NCBI GenBank assembly: GCA_964035575.1
Contig: CAXIVB010000010.1
Location: 1 to 40,708, forward strand
DNA length: 40,708 nucleotides
DNA from: Rhynchopus sp. YZ270_cl-10
Lineage: Eukaryota > Euglenozoa > Diplonemea > Diplonemida > Diplonemidae
Reading direction: 5' to 3'
Both the position numbers and the translations under genes were made by a program. Numbering within the stretch: the first letter of the stretch is position 1; each line of letters starts with the position of its first letter. Below the pieces are notes generated by a model. It searched no databases, was not told where the DNA came from, and worked only from the letters and a program-made list of their open reading frames with translations. Shown piece by piece: positions 16,001 through 30,274 of this stretch.

Positions 16001-16512
16001 CGGTGGGTGCGGGTTGCCGAAGCAAGGCCGTCTTACTGAACCACAACACCTAAGCAGGCAGCATACAAGGTGCTTGTTACCACTAGGTCAAGTTGCACCT
16101 ATCAACCAAGATCTCCAGAAGTCTAGCTAGTGTAAGCGGGGAGATACTCAGAGTGGCCGAGGCCGAAGGGTTGGTCAGGTCGGGTCAGGCTAGTGTAAGC
16201 GGGGTGGTCACATGGAGGAGCCTAATACGCAGAATTGACTACGCAGAGCCCTAGGGGTGGTGGGGTCAGATAACGGATAACCTGCCTACCCGGCTGGTTG
16301 GGTAAAGGGGTCCCTGTCCGAGGACTGAGACGGTAGAGTGCAGATGTACGCCCAATGCGCACGTTCCCCGAAGGGCGTATACTAGTGGTTGGTTGCATCT
16401 GCCGGGTGACCCGAGGCGCAAGCGCCCGCCACCCTCCGTTGGTCCTAACAGATGCGGTTGGTTAAGTACACACCACGGGAGGTGCGGTTTTACCACAAGG
16501 ACTGAGATCCAA
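13097..16512 (+). rRNA. Scrambled SSU/LSU rRNA block, unit 2
   Basis: Exact counterpart of 3020-6435 with an offset of +10077. Core positions: SSU 790 loop 13160; LSU 1930 strand 13408; LSU H93 13518; P-loop 13767; SSU 1340 13942; GTPase centre 14098; sarcin-ricin candidate 14238; A-loop 14317; SSU 1200 14468; LSU 2450 14606; SSU 530 14668; SSU 966 14898; helix 27 15048; helix 34 15598; helices 35-36 15688; SSU 690 15988; LSU 2430 16267; decoding strand 16457. The 62-bp elements are at 15531-15592 and 15855-15916. Confidence 0.78.
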
Positions 16513-17041
16513 GGGCGGTCATCAGATAGAGGGCGGTTGAAAGGAGGGGTCTGAAATGGTGGAATGGGTGGGAAGACGTAGTATCCACTGCTCACACATA
16601 GACATATAGATGTGCCTCCGCAGCAGTGGAGGGCGAGGAGCAGACCAACTGCACATACGGAGTATCCACGAGAGCCGTAAGCTGCACTTCAGAGCTCAAG
16701 GTATACATAGAGAGTACAGTAGCATCATGCTCAATGCACAGAGGGCTTGCACCCCTCATCATCATCCTCTATAGCAGGTGGTAATGGCTAACGGCATGTA
16801 GCCATGTGCCCCAACTTGCTGTACAGCAAGGAGGGTGCCTGCGGAGGAGGGTGTTGTGGTCATGGAGCGGCATTGGCTAGAACGAGGAGCATAAGAGCTC
16901 ATGCTCATATACCACTCACGCGTGTGTGCAGCATACAGCGTACCCCATGCCCCACATAGATGGTCCCCGCTATGTAGAACGCATAGGCCGCAACAAGAGT
17001 GTGCATAGCCACCAAGAGCATGCTGCCCATCATCAGAGCTG

Positions 17042-18588
17042 ATGGGGTCAAAGGGGTCATTTTGAGGGGGTCCCCAGATCTGAGGGGGTCCCCAAAATGG
17101 TGCAATTGAAAGGGCACGTTTGAAATGGTGGAATGGGGTGTCCTAAAATGGACCATTTTGGGACCCTTTTGAGGACCCATTTTGACCCCTTTAGGGGGTA
17201 TATGGGGTATATGAGCATATGGAGCAGGTGTGAGGAGGTGTGGGCACATGGGCACATGGGGTCTAAAGGGCATATAGCTACAGGTACGTAGGGGTACTAT
17301 ATGAGGTACATGTACATGTATGTAAGTACATATAAGTGCATATAACCATGCATGGACCCATATGGCCTGAGGACCTAGGGGGTCATGGGTAGGGACCCAA
17401 AAGGGGTCAAAATGGGGTCAAAAGGGGTCATTTTGAGGGGGTCCCCAGATCTGAGGGGGTCCCCAAAATGGTGCAATTGAAAGGGCACGTTTGAAATGGT
17501 GGAATGGGGTGTCCTAAAATGGACCATTTTGGGACCCTTTTGAGGACCCATTTTGACCCCTTTTAGGGGGTCTGGAGCCATGGGAACAGGGTGGCTAGAG
17601 GGCCTATATTTAAGGGTCTAAATAGGTACTATATGGGGTATAAGGGGTCCCATATGAGCAGGGTGGCTAGAGGGCCATGGGAGGTCCCAAAAGGGTCCCA
17701 AAATGGACCCCTTTTTGGGACCCCTCAAAAGGGCCTGATGGACCACTGTAGGCAAAACGGGCCAAAGTGGTAAAATAGGGTCATAAAAGGGGTCACTTTT
17801 TGGACCAAAAAGGGGTCCAAAATGGGACCTCAAAAAGGGTCTTTTTGGGCGTCAATGTTCATAGATTTAGGGGTCAAAATGGGTCCTAAAATGGGTCCTA
17901 AAATGGGCCAAAAAGGGTCATTTTGAGGGGGTCCCCAGATCTGAGGGGGTCCCCAAAATGGTGCAATTGAAAGGGCACGTTTGAAATGGTGGAATGGGGT
18001 GTCCTAAAATGGACCATTTTGGGACCCTTTTGAGGACCCATTTTGACCCCTTTAGGGGGTATATGGGGTATATGAGCATATGGAGCAGGTGTGAGGAGGT
18101 GTGGGCACATGGGCACATGGGGTCTAAAGGGCATATAGCTACAGGTACGTAGGGGTACTATATGAGGTACATGTACATGTATGTAAGTACATATAAGTGC
18201 ATATAACCATGCATGGACCCATATGGCCTGAGGACCTAGGGGGTCATGGGTAGGGACCCAAAAGGGGTCAAAATGGGGTCAAAAGGGGTCATTTTGAGGG
18301 GGTCCCCAGATCTGAGGGGGTCCCCAAAATGGTGCAATTGAAAGGGCACGTTTGAAATGGTGGAATGGGGTGTCCTAAAATGGACCATTTTGGGACCCTT
18401 TTGAGGACCCATTTTGACCCCTTTTAGGGGGTATATGGGGTATATGAGCATATGGAGCAGGTGTGAGGAGGTGTGGGCACATGGGCACATGGGGTCTAAA
18501 GGGCATATAGCTACAGGTACGTAGGGGTACTATATGAGGTACATGTACATGTATGTAAGTACATATAAGTGCATATAACCATGCATGG
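17042..18588. repeat. 371/372-bp repeat array, four copies (unit 2)
   Basis: Copies near 17055, 17425, 17926 and 18288. Compared with unit 1 the two middle copies are gone: the third is the 371 type and the last is the 372 type, so a clean deletion between homologous points explains it. Confidence 0.95.
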
Positions 18589-20197
18589 TCTCCACCAGCT
18601 CCACAGGATGGGAGGTCCAGACCCCTCAGGGGTCCAGACCCCTCAGACCCCTGAGACCACCTCCTGGGGGTCTGAGGTCCTGGGAAGCGCCGATTTTATA
18701 AACTACCTCTTACCACGCGCGCGCGCGCGATATGTTAGTTGCACCCCCTTTTGGACCATCTGGGGTCCAGATCTGGACCATGGTCTACAGGCCAAATAGT
18801 GTCATATTGGGGTCTCAGAATGGACCACCAAATATCACCCTTTTTATGGCACTTAGGACTGGCAGGGGTTGTATAAACCCGACATGGCCATATTGGGACC
18901 TCTGGGGGTCCAGGTAGATGTCGGGTTTCGACATCTTTTGGACCCCTAAGGGGTCTGGAGGCCTCCTATTTAATGGACCACTTTGGGTACACCCCTTTGG
19001 AGCACCTCGGGTCCAGGCATGAGGAGGGTCCAGGACCCATATATTGCCTATATAGACCATAGTATGGGTCACCATATGGACCCCATTTTGACCCCCTTTT
19101 GACCCCAAAATGGGTCCTTTTGAGGACCCTAAAAGGGGTCAATTCAGCCCATTTGGGGGTCCTGAGGTCCCCAAACGGTTCAAAACAGCATTGCCCGGTC
19201 GGATGCAGCGGACCTCTTAAAATGGCATGCTGACCTCAAAATAGGACCTCTGGAGATCACCCTTTTGGACCACCTCTTGACATGTCAACATGATGCACAT
19301 AACGTGCAACACATGTGTGTGTACATGTACCCATTATGCCCTATATAGCCCCTTAACCTATACACCACCATATACATGGAGTGTAAGGAGGTCTACATGC
19401 TTTAGACCCCCTTTTGAAAGGGGTCTCAAAAGGGGTCAATGAGGAGCATATGAGGTGTACCCAAAGTGGTCATATAACACATATGGAGTCATATGGGGTC
19501 ATGTCCATTTAGGGCATATGTATAGAGAGAGTAGATCAAATGGGGTGCCATGCTGGAAAGGGACCTAAATACATGGTCCAAAATGGGTCCAAAAGGGGTC
19601 ATTTTGAGGGTCAAAGTTCATAGATATGGGGTCATTTGAGGGTCAAAGTTCATAGATATGGGGTCATTTGAGGGTCAAAGTTCATAGATATGGGGTCATT
19701 TGAGGGTCAAAGTTCATAGATATGGGGTCCTCAGATATGGGGTGGTTGAAAGGAGGGGTCTGAAATGGTGGAATGGGGTGCCATCCTGGGCGTCAAAGTT
19801 CATAGATATGGGGTCATTTGAGGGTCAAAGTTCATAGATATGGGGTCAAAATGGACCCCTTTTGACACAGAGAGTCGTCCAAATGGCCCCTTTTTGTATG
19901 CCCTAGGGGGTCCAAAAGGGGGTCCAAAAGGGCCAAAAGGGCCATTTTGGGGGGTACCCCAAAAAGGGACCTTCCTGGCGCCCGACCCCAAAATGGACCC
20001 AAATCCGGAGGACCCCCTTTTTGGGGTACCACCCGTTTTGTGTCACTTTTGGATTGGTCCCTGTATAAAACGGTCCAAACCCGAAAAGGGCCATTTGAGC
20101 CCCTATAGGGACCGGGGGATGAGGGGTCCAAAAGGGGTCCAAAAGGGGTCAAAATGGGGGTCCTGAGGGGTCTACAAGCCTGTGTAAGGCAGCTGAG

Positions 20198-20682
20198 GGG
20201 GGTCTACAAGCCTGTGTAAGGCAGCTGAGGGGGTCTACAAGCCTGTGTAAGGCAGGGGGTATAGTCTCGCGCCTGTAGGGTCCAAAAGGGGTCAAAATGG
20301 GGGTCCTGAGGGGTCCCAAAAGGGGTCAAAAGGGGTCAAAATGGGCCATTTTGGGGTACCCCAAAAAGGGACCTTCCTGGCGCCCGACCATTTTGGGACC
20401 CTAATTTGGAGGACCCCCTTTTTGGGGTACCACCCATTTTGTGTCAACTTTGGACTACTCTCTGTATGAAAGTGTCCAGACCTGAAAAGGGCCCTTTTTG
20501 CCCTATATGGACCCATTTTGGGACCTCCTGAGGACCCCATCTGGACCCCAAAATGACCCCATTTGAGCCAAATCCTACATCAAATGCCCCCTTTTTGTAT
20601 GCCCTAGGGGGTCCAAAAGGGGTCAAAATGGGGTCATATGAGCCAAATCCTACATCAAATGGGTCTATTTAGTGTCCCAAAA
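20198..20682. repeat. 485-bp repeat, single copy (unit 3)
   Basis: One copy only, of the AAATGCCCCC type found first in units 1 and 2. The flanks are unchanged. Confidence 0.93.
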
Positions 20683-21945
20683 GGGGGTCTACAAGCCTGT
20701 GTAAGGCAGGCAGGGTCCATTTGAGGGTCAAAGTTCATAGATATGGGGTCCTCCGAGCTCCAAGGTGCCCCTGTAAGGTGACGTTTACCTGAGCACTGCC
20801 TCTAAAGCCCTACTACGCCCCATCACATTTCACCACACCACACCACACCACACCACAGGCCTCCAAACAGCCCCAAATAAGGGCCCAAAATGGACCTCCA
20901 AATGGGTCCCAAAACAGGGCATTTGGGGCCTGAGACTATACCTCCACACCTTGCACTTTGGCCTCATTTTGGTCTTTTTGGGGGCTTGGGTCTGAAAGAG
21001 CAATAACCACCTTATCACGCGCGCGCGCGCGATATGTTAGTTTGGGCACTTTGGGGCACCCTCTCAGATCTGGTGGGAAAAGGTCAAATGGCATGAAATG
21101 CCTACTTTAAGGCCTTAATCAGATCTGGACTTGATAGCATGTGGTCCGGACCGGACCACCCGTTAATCACCCAAAACTGATAAAATAGGTCGTCTAAACC
21201 CAACATCGCCTTTTTGCCATTTGGGCCTCGAGCTGGGAGGATGTCGAAAAGTGTCGAAATCAGCACTTTTCGACATAATATGGGCACTTCTGGCCCGACC
21301 CTCTACAAGCCCGTGTAAGGCAGAGATGTCGGAAATGGACACTTTTAGGGCACATGCCTCTTTATGCACCCTCAAAGTGTGCACAAAGACCTGCAGGGGT
21401 AAGGGTGGATGCAGCGCACCATGCTAAAAGGGTACATCTTAGCATGGTACACAAGGTCTTGTAGCAGGTACCCAATATGTCCTATATGGGCCAACACTAC
21501 TTTAGACCCTTAAATATCCTCTTTAGATGGGAGTTCCATGATATACCTCTTTAGACAGGTATGGACCCGGATCGGCTCATATCCAAAGGGACACCCATGG
21601 GGAGTCCTGAGTGCACCCAAAGGGGTGAAAGGTGGTGGTCCATTCTGAGACCCCAATATGACACTATTTGGCCTGTAGGACCAGGTGTGGATTTGGACAC
21701 CCTGAGGTCCAAATACGGGGTCTCAAAAGGGGTCTAAATGGGTACCCCTCCAGACCCCATTCTGGAGGAGCACCAGATATGGGGCCAAAAGGTGGACCAG
21801 CTTTTGGTGCTCAACCTACCAGAGAGTAGATCAAATGGCTCTCAACCCACTGCCTTTTAGGAGCCTAAATGCCCGCCGTGTTGGAGTCCCTTGTGTGTCA
21901 TTCCACGATGGCCAACAAGGGGGTCCATAATGGGCCCTGACGCTA

Positions 21946-24900
21946 TCACCATTTGAAGCACGGAGGGTGCCCATCAACACACACACCTCCGACTGAGGAC
22001 CCAAAGCCAGATACCAGGGTGCACTACATCCCCAGCTCAAGGGCGGACCGCACTGGCTCCAGGTCAACAGTCTGTCCCTGCCTTCAGCACCCAACTCCTA
22101 GCCTTATAGCACTGCCCTGCTCGCGACCCGGACTCCCGTTATGCACGCATTCGGCCGGGGAGCCAAGGTACTAACCGCACCCACTCCGTAGCTAAGCTAC
22201 GGCAGCCTGTCATGGGAACACATGACGCGGTCGTGGCGGGCTGACGGTCCGGGGCACCCTAAGGTGACCGTTCTCGCCAGGGGCTAAGGCCCTATCGAGC
22301 AGTGGCCGGGCCACTGCTCTCACCCAGCAGATGCAAAGACTAGGAGGGATGACTATATGGGAAGAGGTGTGCGAGCTGACTTACCTACGATATGAGACTG
22401 TGTTGTGCCGTGTCTTAAGCTGATTGTATCGGGATCTGTCGCCTAAAGCTACCATGCTAGCAGTAGGGCCCTGGTGAGACAGGGGATCGACAGTAGGGAT
22501 CACGGCTGACTGCAAGCTGGGGATACATACGCGGTAGCACGTACTCCGAGGGGCGTCTCAGCCTGTGGTACGAATACCAGCCAACGGAGCGCTCCTAACG
22601 TAATAAGTGGACGTGTTGGGGTGGCTCTCATGATGCACAGACTCCTAGCGAGGCCATGTCTCACGGGCAGTCTGCAGCAAAGACAGGCCCTTGGTCCACT
22701 CATGCCATCGGCCCTAAGGGCGAACTAGGCAGCGGAGCAGGGTAAGGGCCAACGTCTCAACGTGCAGCCTACGGCCGGTGAGGGCTCTAGACTAGTAGCG
22801 ATAAGACCATGGCTTGTGGGCCAGCGGGTCCTCTGTGGAATAGTCGCAGCCATCCGCCGATGGAGTCCTCCTCTGTCGTACATCAGCTCCTTAGAGCCAA
22901 AGAGGGTGGGAAGTGTGGGAGCACCCATCCAGGGCTCTTACACACTGCTGCAACTACCTTGCTGATGCGTAACAGATACCCCTGTGCACTACTAGCTAAC
23001 TGACTGACTGACGTGGATGTGCCTCGGTCGTGTTTCACAGCAAAGGAGCGGCAAAGCCACCGATGCTGTGAGATAGCAGCTAGCCCCTCTCACGAGACTA
23101 ACCGGCCCCCTGCGGAGATAAGGCCACTATCTGACCATCCAACGACACACCCCCCAGCCACCATACCGTTGGGTATGGCTGTCAGGTGGGTTAAGAGCCT
23201 GTAGAAGGACCCTTAGCTAGTGTGGACTCCCGGACCAGGGACAGGTGGGCTACGTTGGCTCGTAGTCACCACCTGGGTGATCCGGACGGTTGCAAAGCCG
23301 GGCGTATCCGTCCGTACGCATCAAACAAGTCATGATGGAGTTGTCGTGACTCACGGGACGATGGACCCACCACGGAACACTATCAGCACTCCCATAGATC
23401 AAGTCTATGGTGAGGATCTACAAGCCCACAGGGTTATGCACCTGTGGCTGTATATGGGATAACTAACCCTCGCTCCTAGGGGGCATTACGTGGACTCCCT
23501 GGTTAGGGGAGCCCACACCGTGCCGGCGGCTGTACAGCATAACATATCATCTCTATGCACCTGCACGCCGAGACCACTTACCTCGACGCATGCATCACCT
23601 AAGGACCCCCAACTGATGTAGCCCTAAGCACCGAAGTGCTTGTTGCATTAGGACGTCAGCCTACCGTGATTAGGGGATCCAAGGTACATAGAGATGGCAC
23701 CTATGGCATAGATATAGAGCTCATAGAGGAGGTGGGGGTTAGCCCTTCGACTGCAACGCCTTCGGCACGCACACCCAGAGTTGGCACGATGGCCGCATCC
23801 AGGTGCTTCACGCGTACACGTACCTCCTACCACCTTCAGCTATAGTACTAACACCAGCCCCCTCAGCACTGAGAGGTTACCTGGCGCCCCGTGCCGTGAT
23901 TGGGGAGTACTAGTCGCATCCAGTAGCAGCTCTATATCCTAATCCACACGCGCTACGGACTGGTGGGTCCCGATATATAAGGGTGGCCGAAGCCTGAGGG
24001 GTTAGGGACCGTAACTTCCACCTTGATCGGCGTACACCTGGGACTGGAGCGTGCCTAGGCCAATGAGATACCTGAGGCTGTGGGCGTGCACCTCTGGATG
24101 GTCCCGTAGGTCCTCCGTGAGGGTAGAAATGCAGATGTCGCTCCTTGCGGAGGTAGTTAGATCAGGTGAGGTCTGAGAGCCCACTCCACTAACTACCACT
24201 CGAGTATAGACAGCGCCTATACCCTTACCGCCTGCAGGACCACAATCCGAAGACTGCTTAAAGGGTCCATAGGGACAGCAAATGAGATGGAAGCCTGAAG
24301 TGTCCTGCATGATCACATCTCCCCGCGTTAGCCGACAGGAGCAGATACAGTACAGGGGGAAGTAAGGTCAGGTGGGATCAGGTCAGGCTAGTGTAAGCGG
24401 GGAGATACTCAGAGTGGCCGAGGCCGAAGGGTTGGTCGGATCAAGCTCGGGGGCTGTATGCATGGCAGCTGTACACTACAGTCCCTTATGGACTCAGGAG
24501 GCCGGTTAGGAAGGGGATACCCTCGCGCCTGCCTTCCAGCAACGAGAGCCCCTACACCCCTCACGGGCCGGAACAGCACCTAAGTACTGAACCGAAGTGT
24601 CCTTACGGAGCACTCCTCCTGCGTAGAATACAGCATCTACATACGTGTATAGAGAGTGGCCTAATACGCAGAATTGACTACGCAGAGCACTTACCAACGG
24701 GGGAGGTCAGGCTAGTGTAAGCGGGGAGATACTCAGAGTGGCCGAGGCCGAAGGGTTGGTCGGATACGGATCACCCAGTATCAAGAGCACTCCCATCCCG
24801 TCCTGGTCTTCCACACCTAGGCGTATCTGGACACTACAAAGGTGAAATGCGGTGGGTGCGGGTTGCCGAAGCAAGGCCGTCTTACTGAACCACAACACCT

Positions 24901-25361
24901 AAGCAGGCAGCATACAAGGTGCTTGTTACCACTAGGTCAAGTTGCACCTATCAACCAAGATCTCCAGAAGTCTAGCTAGTGTAAGCGGGGAGATACTCAG
25001 AGTGGCCGAGGCCGAAGGGTTGGTCAGGTCGGGTCAGGCTAGTGTAAGCGGGGTGGTCACATGGAGGAGCCTAATACGCAGAATTGACTACGCAGAGCCC
25101 TAGGGGTGGTGGGGTCAGATAACGGATAACCTGCCTACCCGGCTGGTTGGGTAAAGGGGTCCCTGTCCGAGGACTGAGACGGTAGAGTGCAGATGTACGC
25201 CCAATGCGCACGTTCCCCGAAGGGCGTATACTAGTGGTTGGTTGCATCTGCCGGGTGACCCGAGGCGCAAGCGCCCGCCACCCTCCGTTGGTCCTAACAG
25301 ATGCGGTTGGTTAAGTACACACCACGGGAGGTGCGGTTTTACCACAAGGACTGAGATCCAA
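21946..25361 (+). rRNA. Scrambled SSU/LSU rRNA block, unit 3
   Basis: Counterpart of 3020-6435 with an offset of +18926. Core positions: SSU 790 loop 22009; LSU 1930 strand 22257; LSU H93 22367; P-loop 22616; SSU 1340 22791; GTPase centre 22947; A-loop 23166; SSU 1200 23317; LSU 2450 23455; SSU 530 23517; SSU 966 23747; helix 27 23897; helix 34 24447; helices 35-36 24537; SSU 690 24837; LSU 2430 25116; decoding strand 25306. Confidence 0.78.
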
Positions 25362-25890
25362 GGGCGGTCATCAGATAGAGGGCGGTTGAAAGGAGGGGTC
25401 TGAAATGGTGGAATGGGTGGGAAGACGTAGTATCCACTGCTCACACATAGACATATAGATGTGCCTCCGCAGCAGTGGAGGGCGAGGAGCAGACCAACTG
25501 CACATACGGAGTATCCACGAGAGCCGTAAGCTGCACTTCAGAGCTCAAGGTATACATAGAGAGTACAGTAGCATCATGCTCAATGCACAGAGGGCTTGCA
25601 CCCCTCATCATCATCCTCTATAGCAGGTGGTAATGGCTAACGGCATGTAGCCATGTGCCCCAACTTGCTGTACAGCAAGGAGGGTGCCTGCGGAGGAGGG
25701 TGTTGTGGTCATGGAGCGGCATTGGCTAGAACGAGGAGCATAAGAGCTCATGCTCATATACCACTCACGCGTGTGTGCAGCATACAGCGTACCCCATGCC
25801 CCACATAGATGGTCCCCGCTATGTAGAACGCATAGGCCGCAACAAGAGTGTGCATAGCCACCAAGAGCATGCTGCCCATCATCAGAGCTG

Positions 25891-28180
25891 ATGGGGTCAA
25901 AGGGGTCATTTTGAGGGGGTCCCCAGATCTGAGGGGGTCCCCAAAATGGTGCAATTGAAAGGGCACGTTTGAAATGGTGGAATGGGGTGTCCTAAAATGG
26001 ACCATTTTGGGACCCTTTTGAGGACCCATTTTGACCCCTTTAGGGGGTATATGGGGTATATGAGCATATGGAGCAGGTGTGAGGAGGTGTGGGCACATGG
26101 GCACATGGGGTCTAAAGGGCATATAGCTACAGGTACGTAGGGGTACTATATGAGGTACATGTACATGTATGTAAGTACATATAAGTGCATATAACCATGC
26201 ATGGACCCATATGGCCTGAGGACCTAGGGGGTCATGGGTAGGGACCCAAAAGGGGTCAAAATGGGGTCAAAAGGGGTCATTTTGAGGGGGTCCCCAGATC
26301 TGAGGGGGTCCCCAAAATGGTGCAATTGAAAGGGCACGTTTGAAATGGTGGAATGGGGTGTCCTAAAATGGACCATTTTGGGACCCTTTTGAGGACCCAT
26401 TTTGACCCCTTTTAGGGGGTCTGGAGCCATGGGAACAGGGTGGCTAGAGGGCCTATATTTAAGGGTCTAAATAGGTACTATATGGGGTATAAGGGGTCCC
26501 ATATGAGCAGGGTGGCTAGAGGGCCATGGGAGGTCCCAAAAGGGTCCCAAAATGGACCCCTTTTTGGGACCCCTCAAAAGGGCCTGATGGACCACTGTAG
26601 GCAAAACGGGCCAAAGTGGTAAAATAGGGTCATAAAAGGGGTCACTTTTTGGACCAAAAAGGGGTCCAAAATGGGACCTCAAAAAGGGTCTTTTTGGGCG
26701 TCAATGTTCATAGATTTAGGGGTCAAAATGGGTCCTAAAATGGGTCCTAAAATGGGCCAAAAAGGGTCATTTTGAGGGGGTCCCCAGATCTGAGGGGGTC
26801 CCCAAAATGGTGCAATTGAAAGGGCACGTTTGAAATGGTGGAATGGGGTGTCCTAAAATGGACCATTTTGGGACCCTTTTGAGGACCCATTTTGACCCCT
26901 TTAGGGGGTATATGGGGTATATGAGCATATGGAGCAGGTGTGAGGAGGTGTGGGCACATGGGCACATGGGGTCTAAAGGGCATATAGCTACAGGTACGTA
27001 GGGGTACTATATGAGGTACATGTACATGTATGTAAGTACATATAAGTGCATATAACCATGCATGGACCCATATGGCCTGAGGACCTAGGGGGTCATGGGT
27101 AGGGACCCAAAAGGGGTCAAAATGGGGTCAAAAGGGGTCATTTTGAGGGGGTCCCCAGATCTGAGGGGGTCCCCAAAATGGTGCAATTGAAAGGGCACGT
27201 TTGAAATGGTGGAATGGGGTGTCCTAAAATGGACCATTTTGGGACCCTTTTGAGGACCCATTTTGACCCCTTTAGGGGGTATATGGGGTATATGAGCATA
27301 TGGAGCAGGTGTGAGGAGGTGTGGGCACATGGGCACATGGGGTCTAAAGGGCATATAGCTACAGGTACGTAGGGGTACTATATGAGGTACATGTACATGT
27401 ATGTAAGTACATATAAGTGCATATAACCATGCATGGACCCATATGGCCTGAGGACCTAGGGGGTCATGGGTAGGGACCCAAAAGGGGTCAAAATGGGGTC
27501 AAAAGGGGTCATTTTGAGGGGGTCCCCAGATCTGAGGGGGTCCCCAAAATGGTGCAATTGAAAGGGCACGTTTGAAATGGTGGAATGGGGTGTCCTAAAA
27601 TGGACCATTTTGGGACCCTTTTGAGGACCCATTTTGACCCCTTTTAGGGGGTATATGGGGTATATGAGCATATGGAGCAGGTGTGAGGAGGTGTGGGCAC
27701 ATGGGCACATGGGGTCTAAAGGGCATATAGCTACAGGTACGTAGGGGTACTATATGAGGTACATGTACATGTATGTAAGTACATATAAGTGCATATAACC
27801 ATGCATGGACCCATATGGCCTGAGGACCTAGGGGGTCATGGGTAGGGACCCAAAAGGGGTCAAAATGGGGTCAAAAGGGGTCATTTTGAGGGGGTCCCCA
27901 GATCTGAGGGGGTCCCCAAAATGGTGCAATTGAAAGGGCACGTTTGAAATGGTGGAATGGGGTGTCCTAAAATGGACCATTTTGGGACCCTTTTGAGGAC
28001 CCATTTTGACCCCTTTTAGGGGGTATATGGGGTATATGAGCATATGGAGCAGGTGTGAGGAGGTGTGGGCACATGGGCACATGGGGTCTAAAGGGCATAT
28101 AGCTACAGGTACGTAGGGGTACTATATGAGGTACATGTACATGTATGTAAGTACATATAAGTGCATATAACCATGCATGG
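25891..28180. repeat. 371/372-bp repeat array, six copies (unit 3)
   Basis: Same six-copy arrangement and subtype order as unit 1. Confidence 0.95.
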
Positions 28181-29789
28181 TCTCCACCAGCTCCACAGGA
28201 TGGGAGGTCCAGACCCCTCAGGGGTCCAGACCCCTCAGACCCCTGAGACCACCTCCTGGGGGTCTGAGGTCCTGGGAAGCGCCGATTTTATAAACTACCT
28301 CTTACCACGCGCGCGCGCGCGATATGTTAGTTGCACCCCCTTTTGGACCATCTGGGGTCCAGATCTGGACCATGGTCTACAGGCCAAATAGTGTCATATT
28401 GGGGTCTCAGAATGGACCACCAAATATCACCCTTTTTATGGCACTTAGGACTGGCAGGGGTTGTATAAACCCGACATGGCCATATTGGGACCTCTGGGGG
28501 TCCAGGTAGATGTCGGGTTTCGACATCTTTTGGACCCCTAAGGGGTCTGGAGGCCTCCTATTTAATGGACCACTTTGGGTACACCCCTTTGGAGCACCTC
28601 GGGTCCAGGCATGAGGAGGGTCCAGGACCCATATATTGCCTATATAGACCATAGTATGGGTCACCATATGGACCCCATTTTGACCCCCTTTTGACCCCAA
28701 AATGGGTCCTTTTGAGGACCCTAAAAGGGGTCAATTCAGCCCATTTGGGGGTCCTGAGGTCCCCAAACGGTTCAAAACAGCATTGCCCGGTCGGATGCAG
28801 CGGACCTCTTAAAATGGCATGCTGACCTCAAAATAGGACCTCTGGAGATCACCCTTTTGGACCACCTCTTGACATGTCAACATGATGCACATAACGTGCA
28901 ACACATGTGTGTGTACATGTACCCATTATGCCCTATATAGCCCCTTAACCTATACACCACCATATACATGGAGTGTAAGGAGGTCTACATGCTTTAGACC
29001 CCCTTTTGAAAGGGGTCTCAAAAGGGGTCAATGAGGAGCATATGAGGTGTACCCAAAGTGGTCATATAACACATATGGAGTCATATGGGGTCATGTCCAT
29101 TTAGGGCATATGTATAGAGAGAGTAGATCAAATGGGGTGCCATGCTGGAAAGGGACCTAAATACATGGTCCAAAATGGGTCCAAAAGGGGTCATTTTGAG
29201 GGTCAAAGTTCATAGATATGGGGTCATTTGAGGGTCAAAGTTCATAGATATGGGGTCATTTGAGGGTCAAAGTTCATAGATATGGGGTCATTTGAGGGTC
29301 AAAGTTCATAGATATGGGGTCCTCAGATATGGGGTGGTTGAAAGGAGGGGTCTGAAATGGTGGAATGGGGTGCCATCCTGGGCGTCAAAGTTCATAGATA
29401 TGGGGTCATTTGAGGGTCAAAGTTCATAGATATGGGGTCAAAATGGACCCCTTTTGACACAGAGAGTCGTCCAAATGGCCCCTTTTTGTATGCCCTAGGG
29501 GGTCCAAAAGGGGGTCCAAAAGGGCCAAAAGGGCCATTTTGGGGGGTACCCCAAAAAGGGACCTTCCTGGCGCCCGACCCCAAAATGGACCCAAATCCGG
29601 AGGACCCCCTTTTTGGGGTACCACCCGTTTTGTGTCACTTTTGGATTGGTCCCTGTATAAAACGGTCCAAACCCGAAAAGGGCCATTTGAGCCCCTATAG
29701 GGACCGGGGGATGAGGGGTCCAAAAGGGGTCCAAAAGGGGTCAAAATGGGGGTCCTGAGGGGTCTACAAGCCTGTGTAAGGCAGCTGAG

Positions 29790-30274
29790 GGGGGTCTACA
29801 AGCCTGTGTAAGGCAGCTGAGGGGGTCTACAAGCCTGTGTAAGGCAGGGGGTATAGTCTCGCGCCTGTAGGGTCCAAAAGGGGTCAAAATGGGGGTCCTG
29901 AGGGGTCCCAAAAGGGGTCAAAAGGGGTCAAAATGGGCCATTTTGGGGTACCCCAAAAAGGGACCTTCCTGGCGCCCGACCATTTTGGGACCCTAATTTG
30001 GAGGACCCCCTTTTTGGGGTACCACCCATTTTGTGTCAACTTTGGACTACTCTCTGTATGAAAGTGTCCAGACCTGAAAAGGGCCCTTTTTGCCCTATAT
30101 GGACCCATTTTGGGACCTCCTGAGGACCCCATCTGGACCCCAAAATGACCCCATTTGAGCCAAATCCTACATCAAATGCCCCCTTTTTGTATGCCCTAGG
30201 GGGTCCAAAAGGGGTCAAAATGGGGTCATATGAGCCAAATCCTACATCAAATGGGTCTATTTAGTGTCCCAAAA
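29790..30274. repeat. 485-bp repeat, single copy (unit 4)
   Basis: A single copy identical to the one in unit 3. Confidence 0.93.

Larger units (their letters stand above)
10078..19411. repeat. Long tandem unit 2 (9334 bp)
   Basis: It matches unit 1 with an offset of +10077 through the rRNA block. It is 743 bp shorter because two of the six 371/372-bp repeats are absent (four remain). The 485-bp repeat is still present twice. After the array the offset to unit 1 becomes +9334. Confidence 0.97.
19412..29003. repeat. Long tandem unit 3 (9592 bp)
   Basis: It matches unit 1 with an offset of +18926 from about 1760 of unit 1 onward. It has only one 485-bp repeat but all six 371/372-bp repeats, which accounts exactly for its being 485 bp shorter than unit 1. 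Confidence 0.97.
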